A DNA stretch of 64,000 nucleotides, taken from Myxococcota bacterium (GTDB lineage Bacteria > Myxococcota_A > Polyangia > Palsa-1104 > JAEUJZ01). Below the pieces are notes generated by a model. That model was not told where the DNA came from. It did no database searches and saw only the letters and a list, made by a program, of their open reading frames with translations. Position 1 is the stretch's first letter. Every line of letters starts with the position of its first letter. The stretch spans positions 62,001-126,000 of the forward strand of contig JANWXW010000061.1 in assembly GCA_025057315.1 (NCBI GenBank), read 5' to 3'. Both the position numbers and the translations under genes were made by a program. Below are positions 8,570 through 18,512 of this stretch, in pieces.

Positions 8570-9589
8570 TCAGAGGCGACGCAAGCCAGGGCGCAGGTCG
8601 CGGACGGTGTCGTCCAGCGTCTCGGCAGGATCGCGGGGCGCAAAGCCCAGCTCGGCGCGAGCGCGGGAGGCATCACAGTACCAGAAGTGGCGGGCCATCT
8701 CCACTGAGATGCGCTCCAAGGGCGGGTCGTGGCCGCGGTGGCGGAAGGCCACCTCCAGGGCAGCGGCCAAACGTCCTGCGGCCTCGCTCCAACGGGCCGG
8801 CAGTCGGAGCATTGGCCCCTCGACCTTGGCAATTCGTCCCAGGCGGCCGAAGAACTCGGCAAAGGTCCAGTTGGGTCCGCCCAGTAGGTAGCGCCGTCCG
8901 GCTGGCGCCTTCTCCATCGCCGAGATGCATGCCAGTGCCACGTCGCGGACGTCGACAAAGGACAGCCCACCTGGCGGGATGAAGGGCAACTCGTGGCACA
9001 AAAAGCGGCGCACATCTCCCGTCGAGGAGCCGCGGCGGTCCCCCGGGCCCAACAGGAGGCTGGGGAGCACCGCCACCACCTCCAAGCCGAGCTGCGGTCC
9101 GAGCGTCAGGGCCAGCTTCTCCTGGTAGATCTTGGAGAGGTAGTAAGGCCAGCCGGCGCACAGATCCACGGCGTAGGGGAAGCTCTCGTCGGCAATGGGC
9201 GTGGGCGTACGCGACACGGCCGTCGTCCCGGAGCTGCTGAGCAGGAGCACACGGCGCACGCCACACCTGGCCGCGGCGTGCAGCAGCCGGCGGGTCCCGT
9301 CCACATGCAGGCGCATCATCTGCTGCGCCTTGCTCTCGTCCCGCGACACCAGGCCCGCCAGATGATACACCTTGGTGCAGCCCGACAGCGCCTCGTGCAG
9401 GGCCGCCTCCGCCGCCTGGCCAGCCGCCATCAGGTCGCCTGGCCACCAATCGACCCCCAGGGCACGCAGGGCCTCGCTCGGGTGACGGCCAAATGCCCGC
9501 ACGGCTTGCCCTGACTCGCGGAGGAGGCGCACCAGGTGCTCTCCCAGAAAACCGGAGGCGCCTGTCACCAGGACTCTCTCAGAGGGCAC
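8570..9589 (-). CDS. Extended SDR NAD(P)-dependent epimerase/reductase
   Basis: The 339-residue product has the Rossmann start VLVTGASGFLGEHLVRLL (TGxxGxxG), a downstream VYHLAGLVSRDES segment and the catalytic YYLSKIYQEKL (YxxxK). It most resembles the extended SDRs annotated as dihydroflavonol-4-reductase, 3-beta-hydroxysteroid dehydrogenase or HpnA-like. The GTG start overlaps the end of the ElbD-like gene by 11 nt and has a good GGAG ribosome-binding site. Translational coupling suggests that it acts in the same lipid pathway, for example reducing or oxidising a carbonyl or alcohol intermediate. The substrate is inferred only from context. Confidence 0.83.
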   Translation of the reverse strand: MPSERVLVTGASGFLGEHLVRLLRESGQAVRAFGRHPSEALRALGVDWWPGDLMAAGQAAEAALHEALSGCTKVYHLAGLVSRDESKAQQMMRLHVDGTRRLLHAAARCGVRRVLLLSSSGTTAVSRTPTPIADESFPYAVDLCAGWPYYLSKIYQEKLALTLGPQLGLEVVAVLPSLLLGPGDRRGSSTGDVRRFLCHELPFIPPGGLSFVDVRDVALACISAMEKAPAGRRYLLGGPNWTFAEFFGRLGRIAKVEGPMLRLPARWSEAAGRLAAALEVAFRHRGHDPPLERISVEMARHFWYCDASRARAELGFAPRDPAETLDDTVRDLRPGLRRL

Positions 9590-12500
9590 GGTTCTCTCCC
9601 TCCAATGGGATACGGTTCGGTCCCGGCGGAGCCAGGCGGCGCACGGCTTGCTCGACCAGCCGCGTGGCCGCGCGGTTGTGCTCGCTCCGGGGGAGCTTTT
9701 CGACGGCAGCGCGCAGGCTTTGATAGGTGATCAGCGGACCGATATGGGCCGCAATGTCGCGGCGCGTGGGCAGGATGTGCCCCTTGGGCATGGCATCGTG
9801 TGTGCCCTCCAGGTACATGGGGAGCACGTCGATTTGATGGTGCAGCGCCAGGTAGCCGATGGATGGCTTAAAGGGCCGCATGATGCCGTCCTCGCTGCGC
9901 GTGCCCTCCGGAAAGATAAGCAGAATGTAGCCCCTGCGGATGGCCTCCTCGGCGAGCCTCAACGACTCGCGAATCGGGCCATGGCGATCCATGGGAATAA
10001 GGTTGGTAAAGTTCTCAAAGTAGGCCCGGCGAAGCGGGTCATCGAAGAAATAGTCCTTGGCCGCCAGCGCCACCAGCTGGGGCCCCCAGTCGCCCAGGGC
10101 GTGCTTGACCAGTCCCATGTCCAGGTGACTGGCATGGTTGGCCGCGACGATGAAGCGGCTGGCGCGCGGCAGGTACGCCCGGCCGGTCACTCGGGTGCGG
10201 AAGATGCGCTCATAAAGCATGCGCTGGGCAAAGTTCAGTCCCTCGTTACCCAGGCGACGCAGGAGCTCGGGGATCTCGAGGGAGTCCGCCTCCTTGGGCA
10301 CGGCCCGCAGGTCAGAGGGGGGCTTCCGCCCTGGTTTTTTGTCAGAAAACCCCCAAGCACGGATTTGCGCTGCCAGCTGCGCCACGGTGGACAGGGAGGT
10401 GAGGTCACTGCCATCCGGTATGGCGATGCCGGCAGCCTCCAGGGCCACAACCAGCTCGGCATGGGTCAGCGAGTCCAGGCCCAGCTCTTCCACGCGCGTT
10501 TCAGGGGAAATGCGTTCCCGCGGTCGCCCCGAGATCTCGGCCAGCAGGCCCATCAGCCATGCCTCTGTGGCCTCGGCGGGGCGCTGGCCCTCGCGCGCAG
10601 TGGCTGCCTGCCGCTGCACTCGCTCCAGCCGGAGCAGCTCCTGGACCACCTCGCGGCGTTTCACCTTGCGCGTGGCGGTCTTGGGCAGCTCGAGGTCGGT
10701 CATGTGGAGCACCTTGATGCGCTTGTGCAGCGGCAGCCGTGCCGAGATGTTGCGCACGTGTTCACGGATGCACTCTCGCACCGCCTCGCGCGACAGCTCC
10801 GGGTGCGCATCATAGGCTGGCACGACTAGGCAGGCCACCACCTCATCCTTGCGCTCGCCTTTGTCGTCCGTTGGCAGGCCGACCACGGACAGCTCCCGGA
10901 TGTAGGGACTGTGGCGGTAGCACTCCTCGATTTCATCCGGATAGACATTTTCGCCGTTTAAGCCGATAATGACTTCTTTTTTGCGCCCTACGATGTACAA
11001 ACGTCGCTTTTCATCGAAGCGGCCGAGGTCGCCCGTGTGCAGGAAGCCGTTGCGGATTGTCTCGGCAGTGGCCACCGGATCCTCGAAGTAGCCCACCATC
11101 ACGTTGGGACCTGAGGCGATGATCTCCCCTACGCCGGACTCATCGACCTGATCCAGCCTGAGGTCAATGCCGGGCAGGGGCTCGCCGACGCTGCCCAGGG
11201 CCAGCGGCTGGCCGGGGCGGGTCACTGTCAGCACCGGCGCGGCCTCCGTCAGGCCGTAGCCCTCATACAGGTGCAAGCCCATGCCGCGCAGCATCTTCAT
11301 GATGTCGATGGGCAGGGCCGACCCGCCGCTGATGAGCAGGCGCAGCCGGCCGCCCAGGCGCCGGTGCACGGGCAGGAACAGCAGGCGCTGCAGGTTCAGG
11401 TCCACCCCGAGCGCGCGATGGGCTCGGTCGCGTAGCTTGTACATGAGCCCAACCAGCGCCTCGAAGATGCGCACGGTCCAGGGACTATCCAGGGCGGGAA
11501 TGTCGGTCAGTTGCTTGAGGATGCGCCGGTACAAGAGCTGGAACAGCGCCGGCACGCCCACCAGGCCGGTCACCTGCGCGCGGCGGAAGGCGGCCGCAAT
11601 GGACTCCGGGGTGATTTCACTCAAGTAGGTGATCTGGGCTCCCCGCATGAGCGGCATGAGCAGCCCGGCGGTAAACTCGAAGGTATGGTGCAGCGGCAGC
11701 ACCGACAGCAGGCTGTCGTGCTTGTCCAGGTCGAAGATCCCGCCGAGCTTGCTCAGCAGCGAGGTGAAGTTGCGATGGCTGAGCATGACCCCCTTGGGCC
11801 TTCCCGTGGTGCCCGAGGTGAAGATGAGGGAGGCCACCTCGTCGGCGCGGCCGGTGCTCGGCAGCAATGGCAAGGGGACTGGCTCCGGCGGGGGCACGGT
11901 CAGCTCCTCCAGGGTCAGCACCGGGGCCCTTAGGCCCGCCTCGCGCAGGCCCGCTGCGACGTCGATCCGACCACCGACCCGGGCCGAGATGATGACGGCG
12001 TCGGCGCGCGCGCTGCGCGTGATGTTGACCACCTCCTCCAGCGTGGCCTGTGCATCGACGGGGACGGCAGAGGCGCCGACGTGCAGGATGCCAAAGTAGG
12101 CCATGCCCCACTCGGGGCGGTTCTCGCTGACAAGCAACACCCGGCCCCCCAGGGGCACGCCATGACGATGCAGGTGTTGCGCGACGCGCAGCGCACGCTC
12201 TCGCAGGTCGCGATAGGTGTAACGCTGCACCGTGCCCTCCGGACCGCCCGCCGGCCCGGGAGGCGGTAGCATGCGCATGGCCGTTCGCCCGCGAAAGTGC
12301 TTGGTCGCTGCCTGAAACAGCTCCAGCAGGTCGCGGTAGGTGTAGACCACCTTCGGCCGTGCCTGAAACTCCTCGTCGAGAGAGGGGAAGATCCACTTTT
12401 CCAGCCCCGGCAGGTGCACGTCCAAAAAATAACTGCGCCACTCGATCGTCTCGGGCGCCCACAGCAGGAGCGAGCGGTCCTGCGGCGACAGCTGGCTGAA

Positions 12501-14063
12501 GAGGCGCCGCGTGTTGTCGCAGCGGAAGATCGGGGCGTTGTCGTAGATAAAGGGCATAAACAGGTCGAAGACGTCCTCGGCCTGCCGGCTCAGCTGGGCA
12601 ATGGCATCGAGCCGCTCTCTGGCATGCTCCATGAGTGCGGCCACCCTCGGTGCACCCCAGCGGGGGGTCTGTTCCTCCATGATCCGGCCGAGCCGCGCCG
12701 CCAATCCATGCCACAACGGAATCGAGGCGAGCTGGAACCTCTCTTTGCTGACTGGGAACGGCTCGAGGCGAGCGCGCAGGCGGTTGAGGACGGCCTCGTT
12801 TCTCCGCTGGCGGAACTGACGCCGTTTGTACAGACCCGTCAGCTCCACCGAACGCGCCATGCGGAAGGGGCTGGAGTCGCTCGAGCCAAGGTGGTAGACG
12901 AGGTCGTTCTGCCCGGCGATGGTGGCAGCCGTGGCGGCGATGAGGCCCGAGGCGACCATGTCCACGGGGATGAGGTCCAGCACGGTGTCCTTACCTGCCG
13001 GGATCTGGCGGTGTCCACGCAGCACCATAAATATCAGCGGGGCTGTGGTGTTAAAGCCCTCGTTCCAGCCGGGGAACGGATAGCGCACAGCCGACTCGAC
13101 AATGGCCGGGCGCACGATGCTCACCCGCAGCCCCTTGCCGCCGTTGCCATCGCCACGCGCCGCCAGGGCACAGAGCTGGTCGCCCAGCGACTTGGTGTAG
13201 GTATAGGTGTTCGGCCAGCCCCAGTGCCGCGCACGCTCCATGCCAAGCTGCGTGAGCTGCTCGGCCATCCACAGCTTGCGCTCGCGCTGGACCGCCGCGC
13301 GCAGATGGCGCTCGTCATCCGGATCGCGGCCCTCCTTGAGCAGGCGGGCCGCACCGCGGTCGCGGAACATAGATACGTGCGCGCGGTCATCGGCGCGGGC
13401 GCGAATCTGGGCAATCAGCCGCTCGCAGTCGGCTATCTCGGCCTCCGCTGAGAAGTCGTCGTCCCGCAGGCCACCCCGATGAGCGGGGGCCCCTGGTGTA
13501 GAGCGAGACAGCCCCGGCCGGCGCGGGAAATAGCCGATGAGCGGCTCGTCTTCCCAAATCTCTCCGTCGCGGTTGCCAGCGACAAAGCAGGTTGATACGT
13601 GAATCAGGGCTGCTCCCGTCCGGCGGGCCAGCTCAATACAGCTGCGGACGCCGTAGACATTGATGCGCAGCGCCGCCTCCAGCGACGGGTTGAAGGACAC
13701 CAACCCCGAGCAGTTTATGATGGCATCCAGGCCCTCCCGCTCGATCTCCGCCAGGTCCTCGGCCCCCAGACCGGCCCATGGCTGCGATACGTCGCCAGCG
13801 ACGGGCCGGACGCGCTCCTCCAGGTAGTCCATGACGGCCTCGCCGAAGCAGGCGTGCAACGGATCGAAGGGGCGGGAGCGGGCCACCTTGTTGAAGAATC
13901 GCTCTTGGGCGCTCATCCCCGAGCCAGGCCGCACCAGGGCATAGATCCGGCCTGTGTCGGGATAGTAGCGCAGCAGCATCGATAGGGCCACCTTGCCGAC
14001 GAAGCCGGTGCCGCCAATAAAGAGAATTTTTTTGCCGCGGAGCGTCTGACCAACATCGAGCAT
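9579..14063 (-). CDS. ElbD-like fatty acyl reductase / acyl ligase / ACP / acyltransferase fusion
   Basis: A 1494-residue multidomain enzyme. Domain order: an NAD-binding-4 fatty-acyl/thioester reductase (about 1-500; [12 protein letters not shown] at 13, [11 protein letters not shown] near 286); an AMP-binding acyl ligase (about 610-1140; [20 protein letters not shown] near 745, [21 protein letters not shown]); a phosphopantetheine carrier (ELGLDSLTH, Ser near 1196); and a PlsC-type acyltransferase (about 1260-1490; NHASHLD near 1308, FPEGTRS near 1381). The start at 14063 avoids overlap with the LarA-like gene and follows GAGGTG; the frame extends to 14183. From memory, Myxococcus ElbD, needed for ether-lipid synthesis, has the same kind of organisation. 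Activation of a fatty acid, loading on the carrier, reduction and transfer to a glycerol backbone is a plausible scheme. Confidence 0.85.
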   Translation of the reverse strand: MLDVGQTLRGKKILFIGGTGFVGKVALSMLLRYYPDTGRIYALVRPGSGMSAQERFFNKVARSRPFDPLHACFGEAVMDYLEERVRPVAGDVSQPWAGLGAEDLAEIEREGLDAIINCSGLVSFNPSLEAALRINVYGVRSCIELARRTGAALIHVSTCFVAGNRDGEIWEDEPLIGYFPRRPGLSRSTPGAPAHRGGLRDDDFSAEAEIADCERLIAQIRARADDRAHVSMFRDRGAARLLKEGRDPDDERHLRAAVQRERKLWMAEQLTQLGMERARHWGWPNTYTYTKSLGDQLCALAARGDGNGGKGLRVSIVRPAIVESAVRYPFPGWNEGFNTTAPLIFMVLRGHRQIPAGKDTVLDLIPVDMVASGLIAATAATIAGQNDLVYHLGSSDSSPFRMARSVELTGLYKRRQFRQRRNEAVLNRLRARLEPFPVSKERFQLASIPLWHGLAARLGRIMEEQTPRWGAPRVAALMEHARERLDAIAQLSRQAEDVFDLFMPFIYDNAPIFRCDNTRRLFSQLSPQDRSLLLWAPETIEWRSYFLDVHLPGLEKWIFPSLDEEFQARPKVVYTYRDLLELFQAATKHFRGRTAMRMLPPPGPAGGPEGTVQRYTYRDLRERALRVAQHLHRHGVPLGGRVLLVSENRPEWGMAYFGILHVGASAVPVDAQATLEEVVNITRSARADAVIISARVGGRIDVAAGLREAGLRAPVLTLEELTVPPPEPVPLPLLPSTGRADEVASLIFTSGTTGRPKGVMLSHRNFTSLLSKLGGIFDLDKHDSLLSVLPLHHTFEFTAGLLMPLMRGAQITYLSEITPESIAAAFRRAQVTGLVGVPALFQLLYRRILKQLTDIPALDSPWTVRIFEALVGLMYKLRDRAHRALGVDLNLQRLLFLPVHRRLGGRLRLLISGGSALPIDIMKMLRGMGLHLYEGYGLTEAAPVLTVTRPGQPLALGSVGEPLPGIDLRLDQVDESGVGEIIASGPNVMVGYFEDPVATAETIRNGFLHTGDLGRFDEKRRLYIVGRKKEVIIGLNGENVYPDEIEECYRHSPYIRELSVVGLPTDDKGERKDEVVACLVVPAYDAHPELSREAVRECIREHVRNISARLPLHKRIKVLHMTDLELPKTATRKVKRREVVQELLRLERVQRQAATAREGQRPAEATEAWLMGLLAEISGRPRERISPETRVEELGLDSLTHAELVVALEAAGIAIPDGSDLTSLSTVAQLAAQIRAWGFSDKKPGRKPPSDLRAVPKEADSLEIPELLRRLGNEGLNFAQRMLYERIFRTRVTGRAYLPRASRFIVAANHASHLDMGLVKHALGDWGPQLVALAAKDYFFDDPLRRAYFENFTNLIPMDRHGPIRESLRLAEEAIRRGYILLIFPEGTRSEDGIMRPFKPSIGYLALHHQIDVLPMYLEGTHDAMPKGHILPTRRDIAAHIGPLITYQSLRAAVEKLPRSEHNRAATRLVEQAVRRLAPPGPNRIPLEGENRAL

Positions 14064-14071
14064 GGCCGGCT

Positions 14072-15682
14072 TCACCTCACGTCGGTCATAAGAATAGGCG
14101 GGTGGTGCAGCAGCGTGATCTGCGCCGACCGCCCTTGCCGTGCTCGGCCCATGGCGATGGCTTCGGCCATGGACTCGGCGCACCGCCAGCCCAGGATCTC
14201 GGGCACGGTGCGATTGTCCGCTCCGACGACAATGACCTCGCCCACGTGCTCACGTCCAGCTTGGCCCCAGTACCACATGTAGAAGGGGTGCGCGCCGTGG
14301 TAGGCGTGACCACGGCGGTACATCTCGATGTAGGTGGGGTTGTAGGCAAACTCGTCCTGATATTTCTTTTCCAGCACGTAGGCATCGCGCGTCTCGGGCA
14401 GGAGGCGGTTGAAGAACTCGATGTAAGAGGGATGGTGCACCGGGTCAAAGGCGTCCGAGCAGGGGTGCGCGACAATCAGCGTGCCGCCCTTGCGGAGCAA
14501 GGGCTTGTACCGGTACATGTGAAAGAAATAGCCAAGCGCCATCACCTGCACGAGCAGGGGATTGAGCGCCTTGCTGTTTACGTTGTAAGGGGAGATATAG
14601 GGGATGCCGGTGATCAGGATGTCGGCCTGGCCCTCGACGGGAATGCAGTACTGCTCGTAGCACTTGGCCAGGATTTTTTCGTGCACCGGCTCGGTGCGCC
14701 CGGCATGCACGGCGATAAGCTCATAGGCTGCCGGCACGCGCATAAACACCTCGCGGCGCAGGGGCCGCGGTGTGCGCTTCAGGGTCCACTTGAGCGCTTG
14801 AAAGCGAAGGGTGTCGCTCTCAGTGAACTCGTCCTCGTTCTTCATGAGGAAGGACAGCGGACCCGTGAACATCCGGTTGTTGAGCACTGTCTCGATGTGG
14901 AAGACCTTGAGCTTCTCGTCGATGACCCGACCGATGCGGTTCACCGAGTGAGCCAGCGCCGACTGTGGCGGATGCATAAACGAATTGGACTCGACAATGG
15001 TCCTGGGCGTATGATGTGCTTTTAGACTCTCGTAACCGCACAGGCCCACTGCGATCGATTTGTGCCCGCCGTCCATCGGTACCAGGTTGATGTTGACGTA
15101 GATCGTCAGGTCGCTCTCGACGGCGCGACGGTTGCACTCGACCTTCTCACCGTGGTCGGTCCGACCCAGGTCGACCATGCCCTCGGGGTCGCAGGCGTCG
15201 TGGTTGTAGAGCCGATCGGGCCAGTAGGCATCCACAATTCGGTCGCCGAGCATGCGGCGCACTTCACGCTCGGTCATGCGCCGGTGCAGCGACGTGGCGA
15301 TGATGATGTGGATGTCATCGACGCCATGCTCAGTCAGCATCTCCAGCAGAATGCTGCAGATGGTCTCGCGGATGTCTGGCCGTCGCATGGGCGGTAGCGG
15401 CAGCGAGATGTCATCGACGGCAATGGTCACCTTCATGCCCGGCCAGAGCAGCGCATGCAGCGGCTCCATCTCCTCCGGGTGATGCAGGGCATAGCGAATC
15501 GCCGCGCGGGGATTGGGCAGCCCGGTGATGGGCCGGCGAGGGTAGATGACACGTGTGCCGACCGGCAGGTCCTCGCACAGCAGATCCTCTCCATAAAACA
15601 GGATCCGCGGCGCCGAATCGGTATCGATGTAGACGATGTTCTCATCGGTAGAGCTGCGGGCGTGGGCTCGAATCTCGCGCAT
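14072..15682 (-). CDS. LarA-family (DUF2088, lactate-racemase-like) protein
   Basis: The 536-residue product (ATG at 15682; the frame is open to 15820 without further conserved sequence) carries the LarA N-domain pattern: [20 protein letters not shown], then [19 protein letters not shown] with the catalytic-type His near 132. It continues with [19 protein letters not shown], matching the family's conserved Lys/Gly-rich loop. The C-terminal half has [19 protein letters not shown] and [14 protein letters not shown]. LarA uses a nickel-pincer cofactor built by LarB, LarC and LarE; none is in this window. The gene ends eight bases before the ElbD-like start, so the two are almost certainly co-transcribed. 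A hydroxy-acid racemase/epimerase or oxidoreductase role is possible; it need not be lactate. Confidence 0.8.
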   Translation of the reverse strand: MREIRAHARSSTDENIVYIDTDSAPRILFYGEDLLCEDLPVGTRVIYPRRPITGLPNPRAAIRYALHHPEEMEPLHALLWPGMKVTIAVDDISLPLPPMRRPDIRETICSILLEMLTEHGVDDIHIIIATSLHRRMTEREVRRMLGDRIVDAYWPDRLYNHDACDPEGMVDLGRTDHGEKVECNRRAVESDLTIYVNINLVPMDGGHKSIAVGLCGYESLKAHHTPRTIVESNSFMHPPQSALAHSVNRIGRVIDEKLKVFHIETVLNNRMFTGPLSFLMKNEDEFTESDTLRFQALKWTLKRTPRPLRREVFMRVPAAYELIAVHAGRTEPVHEKILAKCYEQYCIPVEGQADILITGIPYISPYNVNSKALNPLLVQVMALGYFFHMYRYKPLLRKGGTLIVAHPCSDAFDPVHHPSYIEFFNRLLPETRDAYVLEKKYQDEFAYNPTYIEMYRRGHAYHGAHPFYMWYWGQAGREHVGEVIVVGADNRTVPEILGWRCAESMAEAIAMGRARQGRSAQITLLHHPPILMTDVR

Positions 15683-15926
15683 CCAAGGCTCACGGTTTGT
15701 ACAGCTGATTGGCGTTTGCGCATGACGTATGGCATCTCTTGCTGGCGGCCGCAAGAGGGGGGATTGGTCGGACCTCGGCGTGCAGCAATCTGCAGGGGCC
15801 GGCGCCCCCCCGACAGCCACGGCCCAAAGCAGGCTTCATATATGTACATTTTACATCGCAAAAATCGGACCATCCCTCTGCCAGCGCGAGCCCAAGCTCG
15901 CACAGGTGCCATGGCCTGGGCGCTGC
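15683..15926 (-). promoter_or_regulatory. Probable promoter region of the LarA/ElbD-like operon
   Basis: This 244-bp gap separates the small membrane protein gene from the LarA-like gene. It contains an AT-rich island with the inverted repeat ATGTA-CATTT-TACAT at 15842-15856 and neighbouring TATATG/TGTACA steps, in an otherwise GC-rich stretch. This is the obvious place for a promoter and an operator. No consensus -35/-10 pair with normal spacing was found. Confidence 0.35.
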
Positions 15927-16463
15927 TCAGCTCTGGGCGTGAGCGGCGAACCTCAACTGCCGGGCCAGCTCGCGCAGGCGCTTTCGCCACTGCTCGTGGC
16001 GCTCCAGGGCAGCACGCAGCGCGGTGCCGATGCGCAACAGGCCCTCCCGCCCCTGCAGCGCGGGATCGTCGATGGCCCACACCGCAGTGCGGGCCGCATC
16101 GATGTACAGGTCCACCACAGCGATGTACGCCTGTGCTAGCTCTCGGACTGCCGCTGTGGTGGCGGCACCCAGCGGCGCCTCTGCGAGTCGGCGCAGGCGC
16201 AGCAGATCTGGGATCAACTCCTCCACCAGGCGGCGACGTACGACGTCAGCGGACTGATGCCGGTCCGACAGCAGCAAGCCCAGACGGTCGATCACAGGCG
16301 CCTCCACCTGCTGCAGCATGCGTAGGTCTACTTCCACATATCGCTGAAACGCTTGCTGCTCCGGGCTCAGGCGATGGCGCTGGTAGAGCAGAGCCAGACC
16401 CGTGGCCAGCATCAGCAGGATGCCCAGCCGCATGAACACGAGCACGGCCTGAGATGCGCGCAC
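15927..16463 (-). CDS. Small membrane-anchored helical protein of unknown function
   Basis: A 178-residue product with one N-terminal membrane segment (MRLGILLMLATGLALLYQR). The rest is rich in Leu, Arg, Glu and Ala and predicted by eye to be almost entirely helical (for example DVVRRRLVEELIPDLLRLRRL). No catalytic motif or known family was recognised. It lies three bases after the alpha/beta hydrolase stop in the same orientation, so the two are probably one operon. The N-in topology with a long helical domain outside the membrane would suit a scaffold or sensor, but this is only inference. Confidence 0.6.
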   Translation of the reverse strand: MRASQAVLVFMRLGILLMLATGLALLYQRHRLSPEQQAFQRYVEVDLRMLQQVEAPVIDRLGLLLSDRHQSADVVRRRLVEELIPDLLRLRRLAEAPLGAATTAAVRELAQAYIAVVDLYIDAARTAVWAIDDPALQGREGLLRIGTALRAALERHEQWRKRLRELARQLRFAAHAQS

Positions 16464-16466
16464 GGC

Positions 16467-17480
16467 TTATGACCGGGGCAGGCGACGGCGGAGGAAGTCT
16501 TCGATCACCTTGCTCACCTCCGCCGGCCGCTCGATGGGGGCGGTGTGCGAGCCCTCCTCCACCACGTACAGCTCCGCCCCTGGAATGAGGCGCTGCATCT
16601 CTTCGGACAGCGCCATAGGCGTGAAAGAGTCGCGCCGGCCAGCCACAATCAGCGTCGGCACGCTCACCTGGGGCAGCGTCTCCCGGGCGGTGTGCTGTCC
16701 GGCCTTGCTTAGCATGTTGAGAAACAGGCGCACGTCAATGCGGGCCATCCCCTCCAGGTAGGGAAAGAAATCCTGCCGCCGGATGAGGGGACCGTTGATT
16801 TCGACGCGCGTGGCTATCTGGTAGGCCAGATCCGTGGGAACAAGATGGGTCCAGAGGGTCGTGACCAGACGAGGCAGCCGGGCGGCTACGAGCCGCACAA
16901 GGGGCAAGACCTCCTCTAGGGTGCTCTTGCCCTTGAAAGTCCGCAGCGGGTGGCCGTAGCTGCCACACACCAGCACCAGGGCTGCAACCCGTTGCGGCGA
17001 GCGGCGGAACGTCTCCAACGCCACCTGTACACCCATGGAGTGGCCGCAGAGGACGGCCCTTTCCGCCTGGCAGGCATCCAGCACGGCCACTGCGTCCTCG
17101 GCCAGATCGCCCACCGAGACACGCTCCGGATCGGCCGGCGCCGGGCTGCGTCCATGCCCCCGGTAGTGCATGTGCACCACCCGATGATGTTCGCCCAGGA
17201 CCCGCTGCAGGTAGCGCCACACATAGCCATCGCACCCAATGCCATCGCACAGGAGCAGCGTCGGGGCCGGTGGCTCCAAACCGGAAACCTCGTAGTAGAT
17301 GGACGTGCCGTCCCTCGCCAGGGCGAACCCGTTGCGGTCGCGGCGACGACGGGGTGGCTCGGCGTGCTCTGCCCCCTGGGACCCCTCTGAGGGTGGGAGC
17401 GCGGCCGTGCAATCGTCGACAGGCCCAGACGTCGTGCTACTCCCGCGAGCCGCGCTCGTCGTCGTCGCCCGGGAGCTCAT
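16467..17480 (-). CDS. Alpha/beta-hydrolase fold enzyme
   Basis: The 337-residue protein has a charged, disordered N-terminus of about 50 residues and then a full alpha/beta hydrolase domain. It has an oxyanion strand (TLLLCDGIGCDGYVW), the nucleophile elbow CGHSMGVQVALE, the acid VAGRRDSFTP and the final His in VEEGSHTAPIERP. Such enzymes include esterases, lipases and acyl hydrolases; the specificity is unknown. The only reasonable start is the ATG at 17480, which overlaps the preceding small gene by 44 nt. Its neighbourhood, next to the LarA/ElbD-like lipid genes, is compatible with a lipid or ester substrate. Confidence 0.85.
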   Translation of the reverse strand: MSSRATTTSAARGSSTTSGPVDDCTAALPPSEGSQGAEHAEPPRRRRDRNGFALARDGTSIYYEVSGLEPPAPTLLLCDGIGCDGYVWRYLQRVLGEHHRVVHMHYRGHGRSPAPADPERVSVGDLAEDAVAVLDACQAERAVLCGHSMGVQVALETFRRSPQRVAALVLVCGSYGHPLRTFKGKSTLEEVLPLVRLVAARLPRLVTTLWTHLVPTDLAYQIATRVEINGPLIRRQDFFPYLEGMARIDVRLFLNMLSKAGQHTARETLPQVSVPTLIVAGRRDSFTPMALSEEMQRLIPGAELYVVEEGSHTAPIERPAEVSKVIEDFLRRRLPRS

Positions 17481-17640
17481 TCACCGATGGGTACTTGATG
17501 ATTTCCTTGCGGGCGATTTTCCATGCTTTCTGGACAATCCAAGACAGCGAGCGATCCTGCCGGGTCGCCTCCTCCTGAATTTCCTTTAGCATTTCTTCAG
17601 GGAAGTAGAGACTTTGCTTGCGCTTGTCGGACCCAGCCAT
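17437..17640 (-). CDS. Small ribbon-helix-helix-like protein (TIGR04563-like)
   Basis: A 67-residue protein: KRKQSLYFPEEMLKEIQEEA then TRQDRSLSWIVQKAWKIARK. One short strand is followed by two helices, the pattern of MetJ/Arc-type ribbon-helix-helix DNA-binding proteins; the C-terminal tail is acidic. It resembles a small family (TIGR04563, from memory) found widely in myxobacteria. It is the first gene of the minus-strand run and its end overlaps the hydrolase start by 44 nt. It could be an autoregulator of this run, but a DNA target is not known. Confidence 0.7.
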   Translation of the reverse strand: MAGSDKRKQSLYFPEEMLKEIQEEATRQDRSLSWIVQKAWKIARKEIIKYPSVNELPGDDDERGSRE

Positions 17641-17680
17641 AGAGCCTCCGAGGGAGAGAGATGGTTGGCTACTTTACACA

Positions 17681-17712
17681 ATAATAGACACCAACCTGGG
17701 AGGCTGTGTCAA
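17681..17712 (-). promoter_or_regulatory. Candidate promoter for the ribbon-helix-helix gene
   Basis: On the minus strand TTGACA (17712-17707) is a perfect -35 hexamer and TATTAT (17686-17681) a good -10, but the spacer is 20 bp, longer than the usual 16-18. It lies 41-72 nt upstream of the start at 17640. Confidence 0.35.
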
Positions 17713-17741
17713 GGGCGCCGACCGCTGTTCCAGCCGGATGC

Positions 17742-17773
17742 GTGCTATAGTCCGCGGACAGGTGGTCCGACCA
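17742..17773 (+). promoter_or_regulatory. TetR promoter/operator region
   Basis: GTGCTATAG at 17742-17750 looks like a -10 element. It abuts the perfect 10-bp palindrome GTCCGCGGAC (17750-17759), followed by a second inverted repeat TGGTC-C-GACCA (17763-17773). Two adjacent dyads just upstream of a TetR gene, overlapping its promoter, are typical of an autoregulatory operator. Confidence 0.4.
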
Positions 17774-17801
17774 TATGGGCCTTGGGGCCAGGAAGCAACC
17801 C

Positions 17802-18476
17802 ATGAAAGAAGCAGGCGATCCAGCCGCCTCTGGGGGGCAGGTGCCCTCGTCCGTGGAGCATGTGGATGGGCGGGTGTCGCGAGCGCAGCGGCTGCGGGCG
17901 CAACGGCGACAGCAGGTGCGGCAGGCGGCGCGCCGTCTGTTTGCTCAGCGAGGCTACCACGACACATCGATCCAGGACATCCTGCAGGAGGCAGGCATTG
18001 CGCGCGGTACTTTTTACCTGCACTTTGATTCCAAGCGCGCCGTGTTCGACGACCTGGTCGATGATTTCCTCGACCGCATCCGCAGCATGGTCCGGCGCGT
18101 CGACACGAGCCCTGGCGCGCCACCGCCGCTGGTCCAGATTGAGCAAAACCTCTCCCGCGTGATGGACGTGCTCAGCAGCGACCGCGACATGACGCGGATC
18201 CTGCTCCACCTCGCCCAAGGCCTCGACAAGGACTGTGACGCCAAAGTGGCGGACTTTTATGACCGGGTGCTGCTGTTGCTGGGCGGCGCGCTGGAGCAGG
18301 GGCAGCGCATGGGGCTGCTTCGCCCCTGCGACAGCCGGGTGGTGGCCCAAGCGGCCTTGGGTAGCCTCAAAGAGGTGGTGCTTCACTGGATCGTCCGGCG
18401 CGACAGCGCCCGCGAGGAAGTGGAGCACGTCATCCGGGAGATCCTGCGCTTCGCCCTGGAGGGACTGTTCCGCTAG
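17802..18476 (+). CDS. TetR/AcrR-family transcriptional regulator
   Basis: The product is 224 residues from the ATG at 17802, chosen because AGGAAG precedes it; an in-frame ATG at 17775 is the alternative. The N-terminal helix-turn-helix is clear: RQAARRLFAQRGYHDTSIQDILQEAGIARGTFYLHFDSKRAVFDDL. A long helical ligand-binding domain follows. TetR proteins are dimeric repressors released by a small ligand. It is divergent from the minus-strand run that leads into the lipid genes and lies 37 nt upstream of ettA. It most likely controls itself and perhaps that run. The ligand cannot be told. Confidence 0.93.
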   Translation: MKEAGDPAASGGQVPSSVEHVDGRVSRAQRLRAQRRQQVRQAARRLFAQRGYHDTSIQDILQEAGIARGTFYLHFDSKRAVFDDLVDDFLDRIRSMVRRVDTSPGAPPPLVQIEQNLSRVMDVLSSDRDMTRILLHLAQGLDKDCDAKVADFYDRVLLLLGGALEQGQRMGLLRPCDSRVVAQAALGSLKEVVLHWIVRRDSAREEVEHVIREILRFALEGLFR

Positions 18477-18512
18477 AAAGCGCTGGCGCCGGCTGTGCTA
18501 GCATCGCCTCCT

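Noticed and set aside
15764..17773. Shared GGTCSGACC sites before the LarA-like gene (15766-15774) and before tetR (17764-17772), as a possible TetR regulon
   Set aside because: The same 9-mer also occurs inside coding DNA in the window (for example near 15155 and 35475), so two intergenic copies are not convincing.
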